This document shows, piece after piece, positions 43,532-52,753 of a stretch of 64,000 nt of DNA (the stretch's first letter is position 1; every line of letters begins with the position of its first letter). The stretch spans positions 17,375,001-17,439,000 of the forward strand of contig NC_087093.1 of the NCBI RefSeq assembly GCF_963855985.1, written 5' to 3'. Both the position numbers and the translations under genes were made by a program. The stretch is from Ostrinia nubilalis. Its lineage: Eukaryota; Arthropoda; Insecta; Lepidoptera; Crambidae. Under the pieces are notes generated by a model, which ran no database searches, was not told the DNA's origin, and saw nothing but the letters and a program-made list of their open reading frames with translations.

Positions 43532-46449
43532 CTAAAATACATTAACATGCAAATTTTTGTCCAGAAATTCCTGAACACTGTAAAAGCAGGAAGTGGTTAG
43601 CCATTCCCTAAGCTTCCTGGTCATTACTTTTGCAGGACCTATTTTAAATCTTTCAGGAATTTTGTTATAAACCTTAATGCACATAGAATAACAATTTTTA
43701 TGACAAAGTGCGATTTTTGGGCAGAAGTCAAATACTAGTCTATTTGCTGACCTTGTGTTTCTCGGGTATACCTCAGCAGCAGTTTTAAACAATTTTGGAT
43801 GTTGTGTTACAAATTTGTAAATTTCAAGTATGTACATCCCGGGAACAGTGAGTATGCCTAGTTTCACAAATAATGGTTTACATGTTTCAAAGGGCCCTTT
43901 ACAACATAGAGCTCGTATGCATTTTTTCTGAGCTATGAAAACCCTTTGTATATCGGTACCATTTCCCAAAGTATGAGCCCATAGCTTATAACAGAAGCAA
44001 CATATCCGTAGTAGGCACTTAACGATACACTCAGAGAAGTAATTCTAGTCAATCTTCGAAGGACGTAAACAAATCTATTAATTTTTTTACACACATTGTC
44101 AATATGGCATGAATAGTTTAAGTTTTTGTCCAATAAGATACCTAAAAATGTCAAATTATTTACGTGGTCCAAGGTTATTTCATTATTATAATTTATGTCC
44201 ATTTTAATTTCTTTACGTCCTTTTACATTGAATTGTATATATTTCGTTTTAGCTAAATTAGCAGTCAGATTATTAAGGTTTAGCCATTTCATTATGTCAT
44301 TTATAGTATTGTTAATGTCATATTCATAGAGATTTAATTTGTCAGCGTTACATTTGATTATTACGGAAAGATCATCTGCAAATAAAATACACCTATGTTT
44401 GGTAGCAGATGGTAAGTCGTTTATATAAAGTAAGAAAAGTAGCGGTCCCAAGACGCTGCCTTGGGGTACACCAAATCTGTTAGGTTTGTAAGTAGATCGG
44501 CATGTGCTATTTTCGTGATTTGATTTGGTTATTTCAACACACTGGTGTCTGTTCTCCAGATATGTTTTAAACCACTGTAGCGCGTTTCCACGTACTCCAT
44601 ATACTTCTAACTTATCCAGCAATATGTCATGAACTACCCGGTCAAAGGCTTTAGACATGTCAAAAAAAAGCGCAGTAGCACATTGTTTTGAATTTAGGCC
44701 AAGGACAACTTCATGGACCAGGTTGAAGCAAGCTAGAGTAGTGGATTTTCCTTTTTGGAAACCATTTTGTTCTGGATTGATAATGTTGAACCTTAGACAA
44801 AATTTCATTAGCCTAGCTTGCATAGCCTTTTCAAATATTTTTGATAGCACAGGTATCAACGTTATAGGGCGATAGTTACCAATTTCAGACGTGTCCCCTT
44901 TTTTGTATATGGGCTTAACTATAGAAAACCTCAATTTTTCAGGAAACTGTCCTGTCTCAAAAGATAAGTTAATGAGATATCTTAATACAGGAGCTAATTC
45001 ATGGCTACAGTATTTTAAAATTTTTGTAGGAATTTCATCATACCCACATGCATTAGAATTTTTAAGAGACTGGATTAAATTTATCGTCTCTTTTACATTT
45101 AAAGGTTCCAAGAAGAGGGAGTTAGGAGTAGATTTTAAATTAGTTAATACTTTTCTTTTTCTTTCGTTGTCATAAATAAATTTGTCACCACATATGTCAG
45201 TATAATAGTCGTTAAAAGCTTGAGCTATTTTGTTTGTATTTGTTATTATATTACCATTTAAGTCAATCTTTGAAATACCTAGCTTCAGTTCGCGGTTTTT
45301 TGTTTCATTGTTAATGAGAATCCATGAGGCCTTGCATTTATTCTGACTATTTAGTAAAAATTTATTACTACAATTTTTTTGTGCCGTTGAAATACATTTT
45401 TTGAGTATTTTACAATATTTTACATAGTTTTCTTTTTTAGTTTTGTCAGTATTTCTATAAGAGGCAAAGCGAAGCAATCTTTTCCTTTTAGTAGATATTT
45501 TTAAGCCTCTTGTGATCCATTTTTGTTTTTGAGGTTTATTATTAATTTTTAACTTTACCTTTGGAAAACACAAATTATAAAGCAAACACAAAGTTTCATG
45601 AAATATATTAAATGCTTCGTCCATATTTTTCTCTTGGCATACCTCGGAAAATGTCAATGATTTCAGGTAGTTACAAAATTTGTTTTGGTTTTCATTACAG
45701 AAATCTCTTTTATATACAATCCGGTGTTGCACTAATGGCACTTTTTGAACGGGTATACTGAGCATTTGTGCAGTGTCATGGTCAGATAGTTGTAGTGGCA
45801 ATACTCTTCCGACACCATGTTTTATATTACTAAGTATGTGATCTATACAATTTTCGCCTCTGGTAGGTTCGTTTATGTGGAGAGTAAGGTCAAAATTTTT
45901 GGCAATATCCATTAAGTAACGAGATTCTTTAGTACATATTAGGGTATTTATATTAAAGTCACCAGTGATAATGATTTTTTTGTTGTTATGTCTCCTAAAT
46001 ATGTCGGTAATTACTGCTTCTAGCTTAGCCAAGAAAGTATTTGCATATTTGTTATGTGAGGAGTATACGCAAAGTATGATTAAGTTATGAGCGAGTACTT
46101 CTACCCCACAACATTCAAATATATTTGGTACGACGTATTTACCGAAGCAGGTTAACTCTTTGTAGAGTAGTCCCCGCCTCAGCAGTATACATGTACCTCC
46201 TCGTTTTGTTTCTCTACAGTAGGTAGCGGCTAATTCGTAACATTTTAGTGTTAAATTTCTTTCCTCGCCCCTCTTTACAAATGTTTCCGAAAAACAGAGT
46301 GCATCCGGTTTAGTTTTATTGTCTTCTAATTCTGACATAGTTATTTGTATTAAATCTTTTTTAGATAAAAAGCTTGCTATATTTTGGTGGAATACAATAA
46401 AGGGTTCATTTTTTATGGATTTTTGGTCTTTTTGGTTGTTATGAGTCAC
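43532..46449 (-). pseudogene. LINE ORF2: endonuclease and RT, one frameshift
   Basis: Codes for the enzyme that nicks target DNA and copies the element's RNA. The N-terminal endonuclease shows FHQNIA, CFSETFV, IITGDFNIN and LSDHDT, the expected metal and catalytic residues. The reverse transcriptase shows PIYKKGDTSEIGNYRPI, FFDMSKAFDRV, GVPQGSVLGPLLFL and FADD, so motifs A to C are intact. The first part (46449-43933) ends ILWEMVPIYKGFS; the second (43969-43532) begins GNGTDIQRVFIAQKKCIRAL, the usual continuation. The break sits in the C-run at 43965-43967, where one C is missing on the plus strand. The first codon is GTG, with no ATG for about 37 codons, and it overlaps the ORF1 stop. Total about 970 codons, normal for the family. 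Confidence 0.9.
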
Positions 46450-48055
46450 GAAAAAAGTTATTTCCTAGGTCAGTCTTATGTGTTACAGATGCAAGATTTT
46501 TAGGTTTAAAGAAGTCTAGTATTAATGTTTGTTTGGTCAATTTAGTTGGTGAGTCATGCGTTGTAGGTTTAGTTTCCCTTGTCGTTCGTCTATTACACAT
46601 TGAAGTCATTCTTGTAGCACGTATTTGGCGCCTGATAAAATCATAATTTAGGTATTTTCGATCATAATCAATAGAGTCCATTAGTATATTTAAGTAATAG
46701 CATGTGTCATGAATATAGCTCTGATAGTGATTTTTGTTCTTAAAAAAGTAACAATTTGAAAACCTTTTACATAACAAAGTAAGCTCTCTATTCAACAATG
46801 TACTATTGACATGCCTGCAATTCATTACATTCATTACAATAATAGTCTGATTTTGCAACGATTTCAACAATGTATATAATTCTAATATGGTAATCATTGG
46901 ATCGCGGTCATTTTCCCCAACACACAATACAAGTTTATCCAATTTATCAATTCCTAGGTTTTGGCAGGTTTTTAATACTTCTACCGTGGGAGCGTCAGGT
47001 TTTATAAATGCTGATATTTGGTATTTGTCGCATTTATACTTATTTCTTGTTTTCGTTAGAGCTGCTGCAAGTCCGGTGCATTGTTGGGTTCCAATAATAA
47101 TTATTCTTTGAGCTGAATGTTTTTCGTCGGTGTCATCGTCGCTATGGCTTAATTTATTACCATATCTAGAAGATGAAGTCTCGGCGCATTTATTATTATC
47201 CAGATATAGCTTGGTTCTAAGTTCATCGACTTGTATTTGTAGTGCAGCTATTTCCCCCTCGGCCATCAGCAATTGTTGTTGCAGTTTTTCAATTTTTTCT
47301 TGAAGAGCTGATGTGTATTCAGTAGTTACATTTCTAGTGGCGGTGTCAGTCATGTATCTAGGAGAGAATGATGACGTTGAACGTCTTATTCTGTTTTTCC
47401 TCGTCGGTGTTACTGTTGACAGGAGGTCAGATTTATTCGGTGTTGAGGTTTGGCACATTTTCATCAGAACTTCGATTTCCTTACTCAGTTTGCCTATCTG
47501 TTTCTTTAATTCGTTGTTCTCTATAATAGTACTTTCCAACTCGTTTTGTGTCGTCATAAGACTTGTTGTGAGGTCATTTATTTGTTCTCTAAGGTCTTCC
47601 GTGTCCAAAGGAATGAAGTCCACACTCTTTGAGAATCTTTCCGTTACAGTATCATCGGAAGAATATTCATCCCCGAAGTCTAGAGTGTCATTTGTATAGG
47701 AGTCTTTTGGGCTTTGCTGTGATGATTCCAGTGTTAGGTTAGAATCCTTTGATGTGGTCGGTAATTGTTTCCTCAATGTTACATTTGAGACTTCTTTGAC
47801 ATTACTCGTAGTGTTAGTGGGTTTTATTGGCTTAGGGTTCAGTTTGCACACACGACACTTAACTTTTGCTCTCTTTTCTGGTACCATTAGTCTATACAGC
47901 TTTTCAGACAGGCCAATGCAATCAAAATCATATCGTTTGTTGCATTGTGAGCATAATATAGTTTCATTTTTTTCCCTTTTCAGCTTACACTTACTGCACA
48001 CAACTGGATTTTTGCAATAAGATTTGTCGTCTTTTCTTCCCTTAGACTCCATCAT
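46439..48055 (-). CDS. LINE ORF1: PHD-type finger, coiled coil, SGNH-like
   Basis: 538 aa starting at ATG 48055. Probable RNA-binding or particle protein that escorts the LINE RNA. The N-terminus has CSKC, CSQC, YDFDC and KCRVC, a PHD/RING-like cysteine pattern in which the common His is Asp. Two coiled-coil stretches follow (about residues 155-200, LREQINDLTTSLMTTQNELE; about 250-290, LQEKIEKLQQQLLMAEGEIA). The C-terminal third, RIIIIGTQQCTGLAAAL and CVGENDRD, resembles an SGNH esterase, but the GDS serine position reads GTQ, so hydrolase activity is doubtful. It ends FFRDS with TAA overlapping the start of ORF2. The frame is open throughout. Confidence 0.85.
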   Translation of the reverse strand: MMESKGRKDDKSYCKNPVVCSKCKLKREKNETILCSQCNKRYDFDCIGLSEKLYRLMVPEKRAKVKCRVCKLNPKPIKPTNTTSNVKEVSNVTLRKQLPTTSKDSNLTLESSQQSPKDSYTNDTLDFGDEYSSDDTVTERFSKSVDFIPLDTEDLREQINDLTTSLMTTQNELESTIIENNELKKQIGKLSKEIEVLMKMCQTSTPNKSDLLSTVTPTRKNRIRRSTSSFSPRYMTDTATRNVTTEYTSALQEKIEKLQQQLLMAEGEIAALQIQVDELRTKLYLDNNKCAETSSSRYGNKLSHSDDDTDEKHSAQRIIIIGTQQCTGLAAALTKTRNKYKCDKYQISAFIKPDAPTVEVLKTCQNLGIDKLDKLVLCVGENDRDPMITILELYTLLKSLQNQTIIVMNVMNCRHVNSTLLNRELTLLCKRFSNCYFFKNKNHYQSYIHDTCYYLNILMDSIDYDRKYLNYDFIRRQIRATRMTSMCNRRTTRETKPTTHDSPTKLTKQTLILDFFKPKNLASVTHKTDLGNNFFRDS

Positions 48056-48139
48056 TAATTAAAAAAAAATAAAAAGTGAAAAAAAAATCAAAGTGTCAAA
48101 AATACAGCACTGGCAAAAAGCAAAAAGTAACTTTCTAGT

Positions 48140-48215
48140 CTCTCTGGCGGTGGGATTTGAACTTGGGTTCACTGCGTATTGAACCACACTTTATCCAATT
48201 GCGCTATCTGTCGAT
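48140..48215 (-). other. Pol III-like A and B boxes upstream of LINE ORF1
   Basis: On the LINE strand TAGCGCAATTGG (complement of 48195-48206) fits the A-box consensus and GTTCAAATCC (complement of about 48153-48162) fits the B box, at tRNA-like spacing. The T stem and acceptor do not pair, so this is a tRNA relic. It lies about 100 bases before the ORF1 ATG. Confidence 0.4.
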
Positions 48216-48534
48216 GATATGGAGTGGCGAATTTGTCTATTATGTATCAACTGGAGCTTATACGTGTTTTAGAAAGTCCGTTGACTGTCGTTGGTTCATG
48301 AGTCACACACAACACGTCTATTTGTTGCACTTTGTTTATTCACCTTCACTTCGTAGAAAAAATACGTTCACTGTATTAGCGTTTTTGATAATTTAACTTC
48401 ACTGGATTGTTTATTGGAGAGTTTTTTGTAACAGTTAGTTGGTAAATATGTTTAACTTCGCGTATTATATACTGGTTAGGCTTAAAGTCGCAAGTGACAC
48501 GAATTTGGAAATATTTACTACGGAGCTTTGCGCA

Positions 48535-48765
48535 ACACAGCCGCTCGGTGCGGGGCGCGCGCGGGGAGTCCTGTCATTTATTAATGCTTTCTCTTTATTA
48601 TTTATTTTAAAAATCTATAGGCAGAAAAGATTTATTATAATCCCTTTCCTCCAGTCCGGCCCTGAGACTGACCGCAGCCGCATTGTTTCAGTCGGAAACA
48701 ATCGCGAGAGTAACCAAACGATGCGCGTGCGCCGCCCACTCGCGATATTTGTAGGGAAATGTTAA
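48535..48765 (-). promoter_or_regulatory. CpG-rich leader, likely LINE internal promoter
   Basis: Words such as GGTGCGGGGCGCGCGCGGGG, GACCGCAGCCGCATTG and GATGCGCGTGCGCCGCCCAC stand out against AT-rich surroundings. On the LINE strand GCGGTCAGTCTCAGG contains TCAGTC, an insect initiator-like word. I infer a LINE promoter because the block ends where repeats unrelated to the LINE begin. Confidence 0.35.
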
Positions 48766-48769
48766 GATT

Positions 48770-48935
48770 TACTGACAACACATATCATTTATTACTATAT
48801 CTTTCAATTTTTTTTCGATATAATATGATTTTTCTAATATTTTCGTTATGTATTTACTGACAACACATATCATTTATTACTATATCTTTCAATTTTTTTC
48901 GATATAATATGATTTTTCTAATATTTTCGTTATGT
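48770..48935. repeat. Tandem duplication, two 82-83 bp units
   Basis: TACTGACAACACATATCATT through TAATATTTTCGTTATGTA occurs twice in a row, differing only by one T in a T run. A very recent duplication, or an assembly artefact, right at the presumed 5' end of the LINE. Confidence 0.9.
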
Positions 48936-49329
48936 AGTATTACTAACTTCGAAAATATTTTTATCCATTAAAAATGTTTCTGAGTCACTACCTACCTAAT
49001 GCGACTACCTATTTTGTTCTTTAGTAATCAAATTTTACAGGATTACAGTTTTATAAGCAGTCGTTAAAATTCACTTCGCATTTCTAAATAACAGACTATT
49101 ACGAATGCCATTAAAACCTCAAATTAAACAACATAGAATGTGACCTCCCTCAATAACCCCCAATCACAATCTATAGCCATAAAATATTAAAAAGGTAAAA
49201 AATGGCAACGTCAATCACTCCCGGCAACATGTGAAATCAACAGAAAAATAGTTTTTAAATCAAATCTAAAGTAAACTGTACTATTTCCACCATGGGCAAA
49301 TAACACAAGAAATATGCGAACGGACAACC
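48936..49329. other. Upstream region of gene A
   Basis: AT-rich without repeats I recognise. It should hold the promoter and leader of gene A, but no clear TATA box or initiator can be named. Confidence 0.4.
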
Positions 49330-50272
49330 ATGTCAGATCTGGTGCAGACGGTGAGGAAGCGGCTGCTGACTCTTCCACAGCATGAAGAACCCAAAAGGCG
49401 AAGGTAAGTCCGTTTTTGCTTATATTTTGAATTTGAACTGGATTATGTGGCCTTCTGATTGACTAATTTGAGTCATCCATCACTTGAATTTGCCTAAAAT
49501 ATCCTTTGCAACGTTTCTGGCAGTAGCAAATGAAAAAAGCGCGAGATTGTTATAAGGCACTTTTTCAGCAAGGCTTACTGTTTATGTTCAGTTTTGAAGT
49601 ACCTATCATACCTACTATGAAATGATATTTTTTTCAACACACATGCTCATAAACGGGTGCTTAATCCGACTCACAGATAAACATACTCTTGAAAGTATGT
49701 TTATCGAATTTGTGTTTGGGTTTGTACCCAAATTATACTAAACCGGTGACAGCATTGTAAGGCAGTTCACCGTGAATGTATACACACCATACGGGCTAAT
49801 GCTGTTAATACAAAGCCTACATGTAAATAAATAAATCATTATTGTCGGCCGTTTGGTGTAGTGGTTCGAAACGAACTACTATTCCGGAGGTAGCGGGTTC
49901 GATTCCCGCACAGTAGGTACAAACATTTGTGTGCATGAACATATTTGTTTGTATTGGACTGGGTGTTTTCTATGTATAAAAAAAGTATTTAAGTATGTTT
50001 ATATCCGTTGTCTAGTACCCATAGTACAAGCTTTGCTTAGTTTGGGACTAGAAGCGCAGTGTAAAATGTCCAAGGATATTTAAGGATATTTCATTATCTT
50101 CAGATTCGACGTAATCAGACGCGTGCTGCACATGAAGAGCAGCAAAGAGAACGAGCTAAGCCCATACGAGCTGCAGCTGTGCGCCATCGTGGCGTGGACG
50201 GGCGTGCTGGTGCTGACGGCGATCGTGCTGCGCTCGCTGTATCTGCTGTACCTCAAGCCGGAGGGCACGTAA
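49330..50272 (+). CDS. Gene A: small single-pass membrane protein, 80 aa, two exons
   Basis: Exon 1 is 49330-49403 (MSDLVQTVRKRLLTLPQHEE, then PKRR), ending CGAAG|GTAAGT, a strong donor. Exon 2 is 50104-50272, after TTATCTTCAG, and keeps the frame to TAA: R, FDVIRRVLHMKSSKENELSP, then YELQLCAIVAWTGVLVLTAI, VLRSLYLLYLKPEGT. The N-terminus is basic, and a hydrophobic span of about 24 residues (CAIVAW to LYLLYL) should cross one membrane with the short tail on the other side. GC-rich third positions and clean splice sites support a real gene. I do not recognise the family. The C-terminal half resembles gene B (LRSLYLLYLKPEG against LRTLYLKYANDSEG). The 700-bp intron holds a SINE. A second donor, GGCAC|GTAAGC, overlaps the stop and could allow splicing onward. 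Confidence 0.65.
49847..50090 (+). mobile_element. tRNA-derived SINE in the intron of gene A
   Basis: A box TGGTGTAGTGG (49855-49865) and B box GGGTTCGATTCCCGC (49895-49909) head the element. After the head come TTTGTGTGCATGAACATATT, GGGTGTTTTCTATGTATAA and TAGTACAAGCTTTGCTTAG, a body common in Lepidoptera. It ends near GTCCAAGGATATTTAAGGAT, a few bases before the exon 2 acceptor. Confidence 0.8.
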
Positions 50273-50285
50273 GCGTGATAAGTGA

Positions 50286-50692
50286 GTGCTGCAGCCATTT
50301 CCAAGGTTTTATATTCAGCCTTTCAGGTCGTCGGTCCACCTTGTGGGTGGACGTCTCACGCTGCGTTTTCCGGTACGTAACCTCCACTCCAGAACCTTGC
50401 TGCCCCATCGGCCGTCAGTTCTGCGTAGGTACTATGTGCCCTGCGCATTGCCACTTCAACTTGCTAATCCGTCGGGCTATGTCAGTGACTTTAGTTCGTT
50501 TACGTATCTCCTCATTTCTGATTTGATCTCGTAAAGAAACACCGAGCATAGCCCTTTCCATAGCACGCAGATAAAGATAGCACGAAGGTGCTGGATGCAG
50601 GCCGCTACCAACCGTGCGATGTGGATGTCATTGGAGGAGGCCTATGTTCAGCAGTGGACGTCCTGTGGCTGAAATGATGATAATGATGATTC
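50286..50692. pseudogene. Rearranged RTE-type LINE fragment, copy 1
   Basis: The minus strand from about 50565 to 50320 encodes an ERAMLGVSLRDQIRNEEIRK-like run followed by RTKVTDIARRISKLKWQCAG and HIV. The plus strand from 50585 to 50672 then encodes RRCWMQAATNRAMWMSLEEA and YVQQWTSCG with an ATGATGATAATGATGATT tail. The two parts are adjacent pieces of one protein but now point in opposite directions, so an inversion occurred. Repeated at about 51000-51400. Confidence 0.75.
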
Positions 50693-50702
50693 GGCCTTGA
50701 AC

Positions 50703-50843
50703 ATGAAGAGCAGCAAAGAGAACGAGCTAAGCCCATACGAGCTGCAGCTGTGTGCCATCGTGGCGTGGACGGGCGTGCTGGTGCTGACGGCGATCGTGCT
50801 GCGCTCGCTGTATCTGCTGTACCTCAAGCCGGAGGGCACGTGA
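50703..50843 (+). pseudogene. Gene A exon 2, duplicated copy 1
   Basis: From ATG, MKSSKENELSPYELQLCAIV continues to the same C-terminus LKPEGT and TGA (46 codons). Only silent changes such as TGC to TGT separate it from the true exon. It lacks the first 30 bases of the exon and its acceptor, and is preceded by TTCGGCCTTGAAC joined to an RTE tail. The GTGAGC after GGCAC could still act as a donor. The conserved protein implies either very recent copying or selection. Confidence 0.7.
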
Positions 50844-50950
50844 GCGTGATAAGTGAGTGCTACTGCCATTTTCAAGATTCTATTCGGCCCTTGGACTATA
50901 GGCTTTACTCAGTCAGTGTCTGAGGTATAAGAGCGGCCAAACATTAACCT

Positions 50951-51000
50951 GCTGTACCTCAAGCCGGAGGGCACGTAAGCCTGATAAGTGAGTGCTGCAG
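50951..51000 (+). pseudogene. Gene A exon 2, 3' end only
   Basis: CTGCTGTACCTCAAGCCGGA and GGGCACGTAAGCCTGATAAG repeat just the last nine codons and the following donor-like bases. The 5' part is absent. Confidence 0.75.
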
Positions 51001-51397
51001 CCGTTTCCACGGCTCTATTCGGCCTTTCAGGTCATCGGTCCACCTTGCGGGTGGACGTCCCACGCTGCGTTTTCCGGTACGTAACCTCCACTCCAGAACC
51101 TTGCTGCCCCATCGGCCGTCAGTTCTGCGTAGGTACTATGTGCCCTGCCCATTGCCACTTCAGCTTGCTAATCCGTCGGGCTATGTCAGTGACTTTAGTT
51201 CGTTTACGTATCTCCTCATTTCTGATTTGATCTCGTAAAGAAACACCGAGCATAGCCCTTTCCATAGCACGCAGATAAAGATAGCAGGAAGGCGCTGGAT
51301 GCAGGCCGCTACCAACCGTGCGATGTGGATGTCATCGGGGGAGGCCTATGTTCAGCAGTGGACGTCCTATGGCTGAAATGACGATAATGATGATTCG
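51000..51397. pseudogene. Rearranged RTE-type LINE fragment, copy 2
   Basis: The same inverted arrangement as 50286-50692, with a few base differences, ending ATGACGATAATGATGATT. The shared breakpoint shows the whole block was copied after the inversion. The distance between the copies is about 708 bp. Confidence 0.75.
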
Positions 51398-51406
51398 GCC
51401 TTGAAC

Positions 51407-51547
51407 ATGAAGAGCAGCAAAGAGAACGAGCTAAGCCCATACGAGCTGCAGCTGTGCGCCATCGTGGCGTGGACGGGCGTGCTGGTGCTGACGGCGATCG
51501 TGCTGCGCTCGCTGTATCTGCTGTACCTCAAGCCGGAGGGCACGTGA
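51407..51547 (+). pseudogene. Gene A exon 2, duplicated copy 2
   Basis: ATG at 51407 and TGA at 51545 give the same 46-residue peptide as the other copy. It is preceded by the same TTCGGCCTTGAAC junction. Downstream it is interrupted by a retroelement with a clear target duplication. Confidence 0.7.
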
Positions 51548-51562
51548 GCGTGATAAGTGAGT

Positions 51563-51766
51563 TAGTTTTAAAATTTCTTTATTGACATAAATACGTAACA
51601 AACAAGTGAATAACAAAGATAAAGTACATTGTTACAACTATAACATTCGCTAAACGTTAATCTTACCAGGCTACTAGCGCCTCCAAAGATTTTACACACC
51701 AATGTTCATACTGATAAAACGTATTGTAAGTGCTAAATTAATCAATAATCTAGATGCAACATTTTT
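51563..51766 (-). mobile_element. Truncated retroelement with 13-bp target duplication
   Basis: GTGATAAGTGAGT flanks the insert on both sides (51550-51562 and 51767-51779). On the minus strand the insert ends CAATAAAGAAATTTTAAAAC, a LINE/SINE 3' end. It is about 204 bp with no coding part. Confidence 0.8.
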
Positions 51767-51989
51767 GTGATAAGTGAGTGCTGCAGCCTTAGTGTTTTAG
51801 GTAAAATCTAAGACGGTTTTTAGGCGTCAACTTCAAAATTTTCTAGGGCCATCCCCGACGTTTATCTGCTTATCAGATTCGTCTCGGCGAGCCCTATCCA
51901 TAGACACCCCGTTTGTAGGGATCCGACGTCAAAAAGTTTAAAAACATTTCCAAGGTTCTATTCGGCATTTGGTGACGGTAGAGTAGAAT

Positions 51990-52195
51990 ACATTTGTCAC
52001 CAACCCCTACTCTTCCCGCGCGTGTCGTAAGAGGCGACTTAGGGACAACACATCAAACAAAGAACGGGCAGCTTTTAAACTGCGATCTCGAACCCGCCTG
52101 TCAAGCGTGGGGATTATGGCAAAACCCTCCACTATAGTGGAGGAGGGTCATAGTCCAGAAGTGGTCTGTAAAGGGCTGTTGATGATGATGATGAT
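51990..52195 (+). mobile_element. SINE/RTE 3' end with GAT tail
   Basis: CGCGTGTCGTAAGAGGCGAC, GAACGGGCAGCTTTTAAACT, then the small hairpin CCTCCACTATAGTGGAGG and the tail TTGATGATGATGATGATT. A well-known lepidopteran repeat type with RTE-like tail. Confidence 0.65.
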
Positions 52196-52276
52196 TCGGC
52201 ACTTGGACTAGTTCTAGCGCTTAATTCAGCCAGTGCCTGACGTATAGGAGCGGCCACGGGAGGGGTAATATTAACC

Positions 52277-52325
52277 TGCTGCACCTCAAGCCGGAGGGCA
52301 CGTGAGCGTGATAAGTGAGTGCTGC
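52277..52325 (+). pseudogene. Gene A exon 2, 3' end, last copy
   Basis: CTGCTGCACCTCAAGCCGGA and GGGCACGTGAGCGTGATAAG mirror 50951-51000 with one coding change (Tyr to His). It is the last trace of the exon series before gene B. Confidence 0.7.
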
Positions 52326-52364
52326 TGCCATTGCCAAGGCTCTATTCGGCCTTTGGACTAGTTA

Positions 52365-52580
52365 GAAAGAAAGAAAAAATATTTATTTGGTATCAAAGAT
52401 ATTACAATACAGATCAACAGAAAGAGTTAAGATAAGAATAACTGCGCCACTGTCGAATTCTGTGGAAAAGTTCGTCCGCCCGACGCTCTCCGTCTTGGAG
52501 GAAACCGGGCCTTAAGCCAGGCTACTTTTTACATAAATCTTTACAACTTTATCATCAATCCCCCAAGCGGCACATCTATT
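52365..52580 (-). mobile_element. CR1-type 3' end, minus strand
   Basis: It starts AGAAAGAAAGAAAAAATATT on the plus strand, i.e. a TTCT tail on the minus strand, and continues with GAAAAGTTCGTCCGCCCGAC and GGAAACCGGGCC. No coding remnant is recognised. Confidence 0.55.
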
Positions 52581-52753
52581 ATTGTGCTTCGATTTGCGGG
52601 GCGACCAGTTAACTTATCTGTTAGGAGCCCCTCTCAATTTAATTTTCATCTAACTTTACAGTATATCTGTATTTTCTATCTTCATGATTACATTTTCATT
52701 TTCAGGTCTCAAAGGCATTCTATTATGCCCCACTTCCAAACACAAGCCCATAA

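Larger units (their letters stand above)
43440..48775 (-). mobile_element. Nearly full-length CR1-like LINE
   Basis: On the minus strand the element runs from a CpG-rich leader (about 48775-48056) through ORF1 (48055-46439) and ORF2 (46449-43532) to a GTCTTT microsatellite tail (43446-43470). A PHD-type finger plus an SGNH-like domain in ORF1, an apurinic-type endonuclease and reverse transcriptase in ORF2, and a microsatellite instead of poly(A) tail together point to the CR1 group. The 5' boundary is inferred from where the CpG-rich sequence stops. One missing base breaks ORF2. Confidence 0.85.

Noticed and set aside
44657..45175. Plus-strand frames across the LINE ORF2
   Set aside because: Antisense shadows of the reverse transcriptase coding region.
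50080..50875. Minus-strand frames MEMAAALTYHAYVPSG and MKMAVALTYHAHVPSG
   Set aside because: Antisense to gene A exon 2 and its copy; the plus strand has splice sites and a membrane-protein pattern.
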